Shown one piece after another: positions 45,542 to 56,813 of a stretch of DNA of 64,000 nt. Positions within the stretch are counted from its first letter, which is position 1, and every line of letters starts with the position of its first letter. The DNA is from Bombardia bombarda (taxonomy: Eukaryota > Ascomycota > Sordariomycetes > Sordariales > Lasiosphaeriaceae): contig JAULSR010000002.1 of the NCBI GenBank assembly GCA_030512295.1, positions 2,914,001-2,978,000 of the forward strand, read 5' to 3'. The notes beneath the pieces were generated by a model, which made no database searches, was not told the origin of the DNA, and saw only the letters and a program-made list of their open reading frames with translations. Position numbers and translations under genes: made by a program.

Positions 45542-46615
45542 TCACACCCCCTCAACACCCCCAACCCCCACCGCCACCTCCCTCGTCCGCACCGCCCATC
45601 CCGCCCTCACCAGCCAAAACAATGCAAACAGCGGCGTCTGCACAAGCGACAACAAACCCCCCAGCAAGAACTTGAAAATCTCCGGCGCCCACGTCGCCTC
45701 AAACACCCAGTCCCCGCCACTCCTCATCCCCACCGCCGTCAGGATCCCCACGCATGGCCCCCAAAACAACATGAAGCTCGGGATCGCAACCAGAAACCCG
45801 CGCAGCACCTGCGAGAACATGAAGTAGGCCCAGTGGGCGACGGACCCCTGCGCGGGCTCATCTGATTCAGAAGAGGAAGAGGGAGTGCGGTCGAGAAAGA
45901 GGAACCAGCGGAGCAAGCGGTAGTTTGGTGGAGGCGGGTCGATGAAGCCGACGGGGGCGACGCCGCCCGAGGCGAGGTCGCGGTTGACGAGGAGCAGCTC
46001 GATCAGCCAGGTGATGATGGACTGGACGATGATGGTGACGGCGGCGTCGCCGGCGAGGGTGTTGGGGAGCTGGAAGAGGTTGATGGGGTGGGTGAGGGTG
46101 GAGGCGGAGGTGTACATTGCTGGGGGGGGGGGGGGGGGGGGGGGGTATTGTTAGTTTTGTGTGATGTGAGAGGGGAGTGTGTGTGGTGATGTGAGAGCAT
46201 AAAGGGACTGGGGTTGGTCGTTTCGAGTGATATGTGATGACTTGAAAACATGAAATGAAATAAACGCACCATATGCAATAGCAAAATTGATACCGCCCGA
46301 AAGGATCATGGCGCCGATGCCGTCAATGATAAAGATGTAAAAGAACTGGTGGCCCGTCATCTTTGTGGTCGGGGGCCGCAGCAGCGGGGCAAGCCCGGCA
46401 TCCTCGGCGGCGGCGGCGGCGGCATCGGCTGTTGCTGTGGGTGGTGGGGCCCCGGCGCCGGCAGTAGCTTCAACATCGGTATCTTCGTCGTCGTCACTGT
46501 TGACTGCTGTTGGTCCAGCGAGTCCTCCAGCTGGAGGGCTACTACTGGATGCTGATGATGAGGATGAAGACGATGGCGCTGGGGCTTTGAAAAAGGGATT
46601 GCGGATCCACGTCAT
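45542..46615 (-). CDS. Multi-pass membrane protein, DUF2456-like (307 aa)
   Basis: Two exons, 46615-46270 and 46119-45542, join in phase (TAT G|CA ATG) to give FAIAYAMYTSASTLTHPINL. The N-terminal 75 residues are disordered and Ser/Ala/Asp-rich. Then come four to five hydrophobic segments: FFYIFIIDGIGAMILSGGIN, AAVTIIVQSIITWLIELLLV, LRGFLVAIPSFMLFWGPCVG and FLLGGLLSLVQTPLFALFWL. The pattern PINLFQLPNTLAGDAAVTI with a following VGFIDPP loop resembles the uncharacterised fungal DUF2456 family; I am moderately sure of that. Function unknown. The intron is odd: its acceptor CAG is directly preceded by a 24-base C homopolymer serving as the pyrimidine tract, with ACTAAC just upstream. Confidence 0.75.
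46122..46145. repeat. 24-base G homopolymer (C24 on the coding strand) at a splice acceptor
   Basis: Twenty-four consecutive G on the plus strand abut the 3' splice site of the DUF2456-like gene. Confidence 0.95.
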
Positions 46616-48674
46616 GGTTCGTTCCTTCCTCACTTTGAGGAGCTGTGGAATGCAGGTACTATTCGTGGGTCGCGGTCTGTTCCGGGCCCGGCTTGGCCAG
46701 GGAAGGAGCCAGGCAAGGACGGGACTGAGATATCGGGTAGGTGCGATGTAGACTTCGACCTCAAGCTGGGAGATGAGATTATTGGAATGATGAGCCAAAA
46801 GAAGATGCCGATTCTTGAACCTTTCAGCTGCAAGTAAGAAATGGTTGTTTTCAGCAACATGTATATCAATAACAATAATTACTGAAGGGCAGAAAAGACG
46901 TGCTGATTAACGCCGATAACCAAAAGGAAACAGAACAGAAGACAACAGAATCAATCAATCAACCAACCAGCCTCCCGTTCCGCCGCCCCCGGACTGGCTC
47001 CTCTTCTTTCTCGTCCATCTTCTCTCCTTATCTCCCTGCTGCCTACGCGACCGTGAACCGAACCCAGCAAGCCTAGGACCATCAAGGTACCTCCGAAAAA
47101 AATCGTCTTATTCCTGCCCATCCACGTCCCATCCGGAGATCCCGGTAGTGTACCCGCGTCGCGCGCGGTGTGCGACCGACCAGCCCTCTGATGTCAGCAC
47201 AACCAGCAAGTGGATTGGTCAGTTTCGTCACTTGAACTGACACAAGCCATCACACGCAACACAGACCACCACAGGCAAGGGAAGGGCAGTTTGTGGATCC
47301 ACATGCCATCCCATCCATCCCTTGGGATCGTCAGAGGCCGGGCGGCAAGAAGAACGAAAATGGCACCCTTGCGTGCTGTGCTGGTTGGACCCTGAATCTG
47401 TTTCGGCTTAGTGTCGCCTATCAAAACACTTAGCTACCTAGCGACATGGTGGCACTTCACCGCCTGCGGTTGCTAACTGACTGACTGACTGACTGACTGA
47501 CTGACGCCAGCGCATTTGGCGACATTTTCACCGTCTTCCATCTTTTTTGCCATGACATATCCAGTTGAGCCAGTGTAGTCATGCCATTCAGTTAACTCAA
47601 CATCCCACATGCAAGTATAAACAAGTGAATTTACCACCAAGGTCCAAATCCAACACCGCCAAACCTCGAACCAATGGATGTTTTATATCCCCAATGCACG
47701 GAGAAAGTCTGGACAGGGCCCAACAGGGGCAAATGAGAAAAAAGGTGAGGTGACGATTTACGCAACCCCCACAATTTTCGGTTGGGCTACCGACCAGACA
47801 GACAACCCCTGGCACTGAGCCAGGCGTCGGCTGGGCTTGCTTTAGCAGGTTTTCAGCGAAGGTGTAGCTGGCGGCAGGCGGTCTGCAAGTCAATCGCCGG
47901 GCAGCCACAAAGGGGGAGCGTTCAGGTTCAACGGGCAGTCGACATGGAACGTTTTACACCGAGGTGAAGGAATAACTGATATCAGTACGGAATGAATAAT
48001 ATGTAGGCGAATTGACAAGGAAATATTGTTGAATCAACACACGAGGCCTCAGCAAGAAAAAGCAAATATCATCATCACTGGGCATGAATATAATAATCAT
48101 TAAAATCTCTTCGCAATATGTTTGTCGGATTTACGATCAATCAGAGGCATACAGCCGTCAGGCTGTGACGGCTGTGATTGGTCGACAGGATGAAAGGTGT
48201 GCAAAACAGTGGGGATTGGTCACGTGTCCCAGGAACCCCTCCAAACACCACCCACTTCCTGTCCCCGTAGTTCGTGATCCTTTTACATAGACAAGCAGAT
48301 CAATACAACAACAACAACCCCCAACCAACCCGTTCTCTACTGTTACTATAGTGACTAGTACGAATGACCTTGTCATTCCAACAATGTTACTTTTCCTCCT
48401 CTCTTTCCCTATCTTTTTACGGTGCCACAGTCTGGTTTATGTTGCTGAAACCTTCCGCGCCAGCGTATTTACTATATTCGACATATATGCGCTGTGCGTT
48501 TCTCGGCCTCCTCCTCGTATATTGCCCACCCTTTGGTACCAACCAGCAGATCAAGCGACTCGCCTTGAAGGAACAAGTCTACCACCTCTCTGCCCAACCC
48601 CTGTAAAGTCGTACCGTCTAAATGGAGCAAGCCGTTTCGGTTCTGTTGCTTTTCCTCTATACCTCAAGTATTGA
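46616..48674. other. Intergenic region with (CTGA)n repeat
   Basis: About 2 kb without a supported gene. A (CTGA)n microsatellite of about seven units lies at 47477-47505. The part next to 46615 should be the promoter of the membrane-protein gene. Confidence 0.5.
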
Positions 48675-48880
48675 TGTCACGGGCCTAGCCCGCTCCTAGG
48701 CGTAGAATAGTTCGTGGGGTACTAGCGCCTTGGCGCCAAGGCACTAGCACGTGACAGCTTCTTAGTCAGCACCTTAGTCAGCCTTCCCAGGGATAAAACC
48801 CTGGCTTGGGCACCCGGATAGTTAGTTCCGGCGTGCAACCACAATTATCACAAAGTGCACCCAAGGTTCAGCCCGTCACA
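48675..48880. mobile_element. Solo LTR of a retrotransposon (206 bp) with 5-bp target-site duplication
   Basis: The element begins TGTCACGGGC and ends GCCCGTCACA, so it has TG..CA ends in a short imperfect inverted repeat (9 of 10). It is flanked on both sides by ATTGA (48670-48674 and 48881-48885), a perfect 5-bp duplication. It contains a 26-bp near-palindrome (48721-48746, GCGCCTTGGCGCCAAGGCAC) and an A-rich GATAAAA within CCCAGGGATAAAACCCTGG, possibly promoter/poly-A features. There is no internal retroelement sequence on either side, which fits LTR-LTR recombination. Superfamily (copia or gypsy) cannot be told from one LTR. Confidence 0.88.
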
Positions 48881-49036
48881 ATTGAGGTCATAGGATAGAT
48901 AGATATAGAATCGCCAGCGCCATGGCTCCGGTACCTTTGTTGTTCCCCCTCCCAAGGAACCCAACAGACACAGCACAGCACAACCCAAGACCACCTACCT
49001 ACCTGTCTCTCTTCTTCATGCTTGCTTGCCCGCTCA

Positions 49037-52000
49037 CTAATTATCCTGATCCTCCTCCCTCTTCATGAACCTCTTCTTCGGACTAGACCCAGATCCAGGG
49101 TGAGGGTCAGAGGGGCTGTGGCCAGGACCAGCGCCATTTCCATGTCCACGTCCATGACCAGGACCGGAATCGCGGCGGTTAGGCACAGACGGAGGCGGAA
49201 GAGGCGCTCGGTATCTATCATTGCTGCCGCTACCATTTCTCGCCTCGACGTACGACTCCATCTCATAAAGCAGCTGGCGGCCGCATTCTTCCTCAATCTC
49301 CTGGCCGTCCTTGCCAACCAGGACCGGAAGGTCTTCGTTATATGCATTCCTGAGGTGTCCAATGCGGAAGAACTCGACGGACGTCCTGCTCAGCCACTCG
49401 ACGCGGAAGGGCGGAGACGTGTCCCAGTGGATTCCGCTCATCCACTTGGGGCGCGGCGTGTCTGGCGACGGCGCCGTTGCCATGCGTGCCTGTGATTGCT
49501 ACTAGTCAGTGAACCGACGGGACCGCTTTCTTTTAGTTCAGCCACACAAACTTACATAACCTTGGAATGCCCTGGACTTGTTGATCGAAAAGAAAAGAAT
49601 GACGTGGCGGCAGTTGGCAAACGCGCCGGTTAGCACTGGCCCGTTCTTAGTCTGTGTCGCCCAAACGCCCTATGTGAAATGATATGATAAGCACCCAAAA
49701 CAGACATTGCGAGTTGTCACATAGTACATCCGCGTCAACTTACGTCTTCCATACACTTCCGGACATTGTCTTCGTTGAACGACTTGACCATAAAGAAGCG
49801 AGTGTCTAGAGAAACATAAACCGCAGGTCGTTAGACAACTGTAATTTCTTTGGAGGTAAAGCCGGTACAATGGGAGTGTTGGTTCAGAGTGGGGATCTCC
49901 CTAGCTGGGCTAGGTGAAGAGGAAACATAGCTCGTCCGTGGAGTGAAGCATCTCTAGAGGTTGGAGGCAGAACTGATGCCGCCCAGCCTGATTCGAACCG
50001 GTCATACTAGTACAGTACGGGTACACGAACTTCTTCAAGCGGACTACCTGAGAGGCCATTTTGTACAATAAGATAGTGGGGAGTACTGACCGCCCTTGCG
50101 ACCCAAATCTATGCGATTGACAGACGAGAACTGTTCTGCATCTCTCCGGCGTAGATCCCGCGGAGGGCTCCCGCGACGACTGGTTCCGCCGGCCTTGTAA
50201 CTATCGTAGGCGCGGAACCGGTCCTCGTAGTTCGTGTTGTCAGCTTCGGGTCGGAATCGCGGACCCTGGGGGTACGCTGTTCGATGAGGAGAAAATTCGC
50301 GAGGACGAGTTGGCGGGCTCCGGCGATAGTCGTTACGAGAAGGCGGCTGCGGCGGGGATACAGGGTACGGGTATCGTCTGGGAGAATTACTTCGGTCGCG
50401 GGGAGCTAATCGTAATTCGAAAGGCTTGGAGCGCAAGTCGTGACGAGATCCCGGCCGTGAGTGTAAGTCGTGGCGGGATGCTGGTTCGATATCTCTTTCG
50501 CGATAGTCGACTTCTCCCAACCCATTCCCACTTGCATCGGATCTGGAGGGCTCTTGAACTCGCGACAGCTTCTCTGGTCGGTCTTGGACCTTATCCGCAT
50601 CTTCAGAACGGTTCCGCTTGGAGGAAATGGCCTCAGCGGGGACAATTCCGCTCATTCCGTTCTGTTCAGTGGTGGCTGCTGACATTGTGGTCACTGGAGG
50701 GATTGTAGGAGTTGGGGCGGCACTAGACGCGGCGCTCGCCACCTGTGCAGCCATAGGACGTCGCAAACCAAGTTCAAGCTCCTCTTCTTCCATTAGTTTC
50801 CGTTGCTCGGCTTCGATTCTTTCTTTTTCGGCAGCAAGAGCCTTGGATTTTCGATGGCGCTCAAGTTTTCTTGATCGCGGCTCGACATCATAATAGTCGG
50901 TCATGACTAGCCAGTCCTTCAGATCTGGGTCAAGCTCAAGAGCACGAGCGAGTGCATCGACTTGGGGTGCCGGACTTTCTTTTTGGGTGTCGGAAACATG
51001 GTCAGGCAAGCCCTGTAAGTTGGGAGCTTTATCAACCTTGCTATTTCCACCACCATTCACCGATTTGGGAGGCTCAGCCGTCTTGTAAACCTGAGAGGCT
51101 GTCCTGAGGGGAGCTGGCAGTGGACCATGTCGGTTCTTTGGCTCGTGGTAAGTTGGACTCGTCGGCATAGGCTGGTTCGCTGGTAATTGAGGTTTTTCCT
51201 CGGGAACGACATATTTGGCTTTCTTGGTAGAATGATAGGAAGCCGGTGCTTTATGATCGGTTGATGAAGAGGGCTGATTAGGTGCCCTCTTGTCTGCAAA
51301 TGATGTCTTTCTAGCAAAACCTGATTGGTTATCTCTCTCTCGCGTGTCGTTGGTCATTATCTCGCCTTCCTCGCGAGGCGACCTCGGAGGGGCGCGAGCA
51401 TCAGATGGCCCAGTAGGGGGCAAGCCAAGCGTCCTGGGCTTCTGAGGTGACTGTTGGTCTTCATTGTACCGCCGTTGGGTGGGCGTAGCGGTTGGCTTCG
51501 AGACAACGGAAGACGGAGTGGGCGGCTGGGAGGCGACTGTTTGTTGCGGCAAGTTGGTCTGTATGTCAGCTGGCTTGGACTCTTGCTTACCCACCACACC
51601 ATTACTGAAAATTGGACTATCATGGCCAGTGGCCGAATCAGTAGTAGGGCTAGTGGTGGTACTGGTTGAAGAGATAGATGTGATCAATGCCGCAATATCA
51701 TTGGCATCAGCGGGGACTGATGTCTGTGGCGGCTGCCGAGGTATTGGGTGAGGGACAAATTGTGGGGCAGAGGGTTTTGACCGATTTGAAAATGGGCCAT
51801 TTGAGGAGACTACTCTCGGCAGCCCGAGGCCAGAGGCATTCGCATTCGCATTTGCAGCGTTTGCGTTCGCGTTCGCGGCAATTGCGTTCGCAGCAATTGC
51901 GTTCGCAGCAGTTGCGTTGGCAGCATTCGCAGGCGCGGCCGAGTTAGCACGAGCCTTACTCTGGCTGCGGCTCTTGAGAAGCCTCTCCTTGAGTTGGGCA

Positions 52001-52047
52001 GCGCGCGCATCCAGACCGAGCCTGGCGGCCTGGGAGGGGCTTGACAT
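49037..52047 (-). CDS. YTH-domain RNA-binding protein (m6A reader type)
   Basis: Exons 52047-50091, 49805-49744, 49669-49556 and 49489-49037 give 861 residues from MSSPSQAARLGLDARAAQLK. Three small introns fall within the YTH domain, and their removal yields DTRFFMVKSFNEDNVRKCME, GVWATQTKNGPVLTGAFANC, RHVILFFSINKSRAFQGYAR and WMSGIHWDTSPPFRVEWLSR. That is a YTHDC1/Mmi1-like YTH fold, with Trp in GVWAT and in KWMSG as likely aromatic-cage residues binding N6-methyladenosine. The long N-terminal half is disordered, with an Ala-Asn repeat (about residues 45-80) and RS/RD-rich stretches before the domain. Expected role: reading m6A or meiotic-type RNA elements. A TTTGCAG acceptor-like site at about 52076-52082, followed by an open frame, leaves room for an additional 5' exon, so the start is uncertain. 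Confidence 0.88.
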
Positions 52048-54652
52048 TCTGACGAAATCGGGAGGAGGCTCACCCGACTGCAAAGAGGTTGATTAGCTAG
52101 CCGACATGGGAGTGAGACGAGTCTAGGAGGTTTATATGTCCGCGGCAGCAAGTGCGTGCAGGGTGGGGGTGGGGTGGTGAGGTAGGTAAATGATATGTGG
52201 ATAACTCGGCAAGTTTGCGAAATGGGTGGTTATGGGACGGAGAGAAGGGTATGTGCCTGGATGAAAATTCGGGAAACCCAGCTACTGAACCGGACTTAGG
52301 TACCTGGGAAGGATTCGCCTGGCGAGGGGGGGAAGGCTCTTGCGCCTGGACATACGCATCCGATGTACTGGAAACGGCGAATGGTCGCATCTCGGCGTCT
52401 ATTGCTGAATATATTTGGATTTGTGAGGCGAAGGGAAGCGATTCGAGGAACGAGCCAGTTCTGGTCTGTTTGGGGGAAATTGAAGCCAAGGCAGCGGGCC
52501 CCAGCAAACTCAATGTCAGACGGAATGAAGTCGAAGATGGAGACGGCGATGTTACACGGCCTCGACACGAGTCCTGCAGGTAGGTACAGTAGTTTGTGCG
52601 CGCGCGCCGTCTGTACGCAGCTGTACCTGCTTGCTGAACTTGAACCCCTCCCTTCGGTTTGCTCAGTTCTCGACCAAACGGCAATCAAATTCCTGGGCCA
52701 AATATCTATGAGATGAGCAGCTTATTTTATGTCATGCGGATGACAACGGTAGGTGAGCCAAGCAGGTTTGCTACAAATGCCGATGAATCTGTATAGGTAA
52801 GGTAGGCAGGATGAAGAAGCAAGTACCGTAGGTATGGAGGTGTGCGCAGTTGATGAAAACAAACTGATCGGCGGATGGAGTGAAGTCAAAAACGGCAGCA
52901 TGTGGATCAATTAAGCGCAAGTCAAGCAAGGCAAGGGTAGCACGAGCAGCACCTAAAAGCTCATAGGTCAGCCACAGTTTCCCCTCTATTTTCCGCTCTA
53001 TTTGTGCAGCCACACCGTGAGGTAGTGCTTGCCAGAACAGGGCCAGGACTCGGATAATTTAATGAGCAGAGTTATTAGGTATTATTTATTGTATTGGACT
53101 GTCAGATGGCCTTCACTTGGTAACACCGACCTTCCATGTAGTGATTTTTTCCATACGTTCCATACCACAGTAGGTCGGGTACGTAGTTAGGTGGGAAATT
53201 GGGTTGTGCCTGCCGAGCAAATGCCAACCCGGGCCGATAAAAAGCCGAGCCTTACCTAAGCTTGGAGGCATGGTACTTTGAGTCTCACGGCAGGCGCCGT
53301 CCTGTCCCTTCCCCAATAAGAATACACAATTGGGCACGAACAACGACATCTCTTTTTGTGTTTTTGCAAGTAAGCATGTTCAAGGCTCTCTTCGCACTCT
53401 GCCCAGACCCGGCCTCGTTATTCCAAGGAAACATGGCCCATCAAAGTGTGAGAAGCGCCGGGATGTGGGCGCTTCAGTGCCAGTCATCGCATCAATCCAC
53501 CCCAGTCACTGGTGTTGGCTTCCAGAAACAAATGTTAGTCAAGCTGACCGAAGAACGCGTGTCCTTTCTATGAACAGTCTCCCATGTGGCACTACCAACT
53601 TTGGGTAGGCTTTACTTGGCCTAGCAAGCCGGGACATGGAACCCATGGACGTCGATTGCAATCACGCCCGACTCGTTGCCTTCTGGGCAGGTTGAGCCGG
53701 TGTGCCCTTGTTGATATGGCGGTGACAGACGGGCTAGGCCGCTTAGTGCGCTTCAGAGGCTCCTTCCAGTGGGGCTTCCACCTCCCCTGCCGCCCCTGCA
53801 TCCCCCATTTTTTACCTCTGGGTGGTCACCCCACAACCAAACCCCCATCATCAACTTGAGCGTTTCGTGTAACAACGGGCGAAGGTGCTACATCAGATCG
53901 GGCGTGCCTTGCCGCGCGACTGGCCACTGTGCGGTTGATTAGCAGCTTGGACTGGACACCCATGGCTCGCATCTCTTCCGACAGAATGGGTTGATTATTG
54001 AGAACCCCCGTTCGTCTTAACTGTTACCATGGGCTCGAGTGAGCTCACTGCTCCATATCAATGCTCCTTAAGGGACATCAAAGTATGATCGAGGCTTACC
54101 TCTACTAAAGCACACTCAGCGACCGCAACAAACCGGTATAGACTACTCTAGATATGACCAGTATATTTGAGGGTTCCTCTGTCACTAAATCGCCTACTCC
54201 TCTCAACATCAGGTCTGGCCATGTGGGTATCTGATTTCAGTGAAACGGGATTACTTCTTTCATGTCTTCTCGGCGCCACCAGGGTCTTTGATAACGTCTC
54301 CATCACACTCGGCAGCAGGTGCCTTGGTGAGCTTAGCTGCGGACTACGATGCCACGTGGGTGGGTGAAGTGAAGGAACAAGGGTACAAAGATACCTATTT
54401 CCAAGCCCTTCAACCTCAATGCTGCTTGGTATAAGATGCTGCTGGAACCCCCCTTCTAGCAGAACTTGATCTGCACAGTCATTCTTTTCTGTGAAGCTTC
54501 CTTATTTCTCAGTTCACTTCATTGATTGAAGTTGTTCTTCGTCATTCTCTTGAAACCACATTCTTTCCGCTAGCCGGCACTCTATTTCACCTTATTCATC
54601 TTCTTAGCTCAACTTTACACCCTCCTTCTCCACCAGATAACACTCCTTCAAA
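52048..54652. other. Intergenic region YTH gene/AA9 gene
   Basis: About 2.6 kb. The first few hundred bp may include a 5' exon and promoter of the YTH gene. The end is the promoter/5' UTR of the LPMO gene (pyrimidine-rich from about 54540). I recognise no other gene, RNA or repeat. Confidence 0.45.
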
Positions 54653-55795
54653 ATGCCTTCCATCACTACTAGGGCTTTCCTCTCGGCCATCGCCGGCGCC
54701 GCCTCCGTCGCTGCCCACGGCCATGTCAAGAACATCGTCGTTAACGGTCTCTCCTACCAGGGCTTCGACATCAACACCTTCCCCTATATGCAGAACCCGC
54801 CCGTCGTAGCAGGCTGGACCGCCTCTAACACTGACAACGGCTTCGTCGGCCCCGAGTCCTTTGCCGCAGCCGACATCATCTGCCACAGGGACTCGGCAAA
54901 CGCCAAGGGACACGCCATCGTCAAGGCCGGCGACAAGGTCTTGATCCAGTGGGACACTTGGCCCGAGTCGCACAAGGGCCCCGTCATCGACTACCTCGCC
55001 AACTGCGGCGCCGCCGGCTGCGAGACGGTCGACAGGACCTCGCTTAACTTCTTCAAGATCGACGAGGTCGGCCTCATCGACGGCTCCGCCGCCCCGGGCA
55101 AGTGGGGCTCCGACCAGCTCATCGCCAACAACAACGCCTGGCTCGTCGAGATCCCGCCCACGCTCGCCGCGGGCTTCTACGTGCTCCGCCACGAGGTCAT
55201 CGCGCTCCACAGCGCCGGCCAGACCAACGGCGCCCAGAACTACCCCCAGTGCTTCAACCTCCAGGTCGCGGGCGGCGGCAGCCTCGCCCCCGCCGGCGTC
55301 AAGGGCCAGGCCCTGTACAAGGCCGCCGACCCCGGCATCCTCGTCAACATCTACCAGACGCTCACCTCGTACGCCATCCCCGGCCCAGCGCTGATCAGTG
55401 GTGCCGTCAAGATCGCCCAGGCCTCGTCCGCCATCACCGCCTCTGCCACTGCAATCACTGGGTCTGCTTCCGCGGTCGCCGTTGCTACTGGCACCTCTGC
55501 CGTTGCTGTTGCTACCTCCACCAAGGCGGCGGCCACTTCCACTCTGGCAACCTCCACCAAGGCCGCTGCTACCTCGGCGGCTGCTGCTACCTCAGCTGTC
55601 GTTGCCTCTTCCACCAAGGCCGCAGTCACCAGCAGCACTGCCGTCGCGCAGGCCACCAAGTCGACCTGCCCGGGCGTCATCACCGTCACCGTAACCAAGT
55701 CCGTCGCTGCCGCCGCTGCGACGCCCGTGAAAGCCGCCAACAACAAGGGAGGTCGCCAACGCCGCCACGCCCGCCAGGTCGTTCCGTCTTACTAA
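54653..55795 (+). CDS. AA9 lytic polysaccharide monooxygenase (380 aa), no CBM
   Basis: Intronless. Signal peptide residues 1-21 (MPSITTRAFLSAIAGAASVAA); cleavage leaves His22 as the mature N-terminus, the first half of the copper histidine brace. His87 (NAKGHAIVKAGD) is the second brace ligand, and Tyr197 in GAQNYPQCFNLQV the axial position, with second-sphere His186 and Gln195. These match AA9 enzymes that oxidise cellulose or hemicellulose chains outside the cell using O2/H2O2. From about residue 250 an Ala/Ser/Thr/Lys-rich, probably O-glycosylated tail of about 120 residues (repeats like ATSTKAAATS) follows in place of a linker-CBM1, ending in a basic segment KGGRQRRHARQVVPSY. That tail is unusual and could bind wall or polysaccharide non-specifically. 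Confidence 0.96.
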   Translation: MPSITTRAFLSAIAGAASVAAHGHVKNIVVNGLSYQGFDINTFPYMQNPPVVAGWTASNTDNGFVGPESFAAADIICHRDSANAKGHAIVKAGDKVLIQWDTWPESHKGPVIDYLANCGAAGCETVDRTSLNFFKIDEVGLIDGSAAPGKWGSDQLIANNNAWLVEIPPTLAAGFYVLRHEVIALHSAGQTNGAQNYPQCFNLQVAGGGSLAPAGVKGQALYKAADPGILVNIYQTLTSYAIPGPALISGAVKIAQASSAITASATAITGSASAVAVATGTSAVAVATSTKAAATSTLATSTKAAATSAAAATSAVVASSTKAAVTSSTAVAQATKSTCPGVITVTVTKSVAAAAATPVKAANNKGGRQRRHARQVVPSY

Positions 55796-56726
55796 GCGAA
55801 GTCTTCTAATCGCATTTTGAGTTTCTTCTTTCTGTCTGGTTAAGTGTTGTATTGTTGAGTGGTTTGAAGGTTTTTGGGGATGGAACATGACTTTTTATTC
55901 TTCTTCGCTGTACTTTACATATTTTACTTATTCTTTTTGGTTGTATCATTATACATGATGCACGATGCATGTTTACTTACTCTGCTTGGCTGCTGGTTCT
56001 TGAAGGGGGACGCCCCTGATGGGATTCGGCCGGGCATGAGTGCTGGTTTGGATAGTTGAATAGACAAACCACGTTGTTATATCTTCTAGGCTACGTTAGG
56101 TTGGTGTTAATGTTGATCATGTGAATCTATGTTCAATTCTCTTCATAGTAGTTTGCAATTAGTAGCTTAAAGTTTATAGCTATCTTCCCTGGACCATCGG
56201 CTTATGTACTACAAAACCTTTACGTTCTTCCATGTTTTAGGTTCGTCCCATAAACGAGCACTTCCCTTCAGTCTTCTTTGTGGGGGGAAGGTATTGTGAG
56301 CGGCGCTGTGTAAGATATCATCCCGCCATTGGATCGTATGGAATCTAGCAGCTGGTTTTGATATCCTTTTCTCCCTGATATAAGAATTTCGGCTCGTTAG
56401 TAAAAGGGTTGGGTTCTGGTGTATTGGTGTCTTTATACTTTGGTTTCTTAACTGTTGCAAGATTGATTGCGAACTCTTAATGTTGTATGATATAACATTA
56501 CGAAAAATTTTGAAGCAAATGTCTGTAGAATCGATATTCTTGTTTCTCGCTGCCTTCTTATCTTGGGTACCGAGGTTATAATATCTTGAAGAGCTAAGGT
56601 AAGTCAGGTTACCTAATGTACGTAATTAGGGGAAAAGGAGGTGGATTAGGAACATGTAAGACAGTGGGACAAAAGAGGGGGTGGGGTCTTAACACTAACA
56701 AAGACCCTTATGTTATCAAATTAGAA
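55796..56726. other. Intergenic region AA9/tRNA-Gly
   Basis: About 930 bp, AT-richer than coding parts; no gene recognised. Confidence 0.55.
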
Positions 56727-56813
56727 GCGCGATTAGTTTAGTGGTTAGAATCCTCGCTTCCCATTCTCATCGTGGAAATGCGAGGGACTCGAGTTCGAAT
56801 CTCGGATCGCGCA
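56727..56813 (+). tRNA. tRNA-Gly (CCC) with 15-nt intron
   Basis: Acceptor GCGCGAT pairs with ATCGCGC, discriminator A. Anticodon stem CTCGC/GCGAG encloses TTCCCA and T (anticodon CCC, 56760-56762). The 15 nt at 56764-56778 after position 37 are a standard nuclear tRNA intron. The T arm is TCGAG TTCGAAT CTCGG. Confidence 0.93.

Noticed and set aside
52097..52684. Minus-strand frame upstream of the YTH gene as its N-terminus
   Set aside because: A TTTGCAG acceptor-like site hints at an upstream exon, but this frame shows no coding character and no matching donor could be fixed.
52771..53013. 80-codon minus-strand frame (MAAQIERKIEGKLW...)
   Set aside because: Looks moderately protein-like but has no recognised family, neighbours or splice support; left unannotated.
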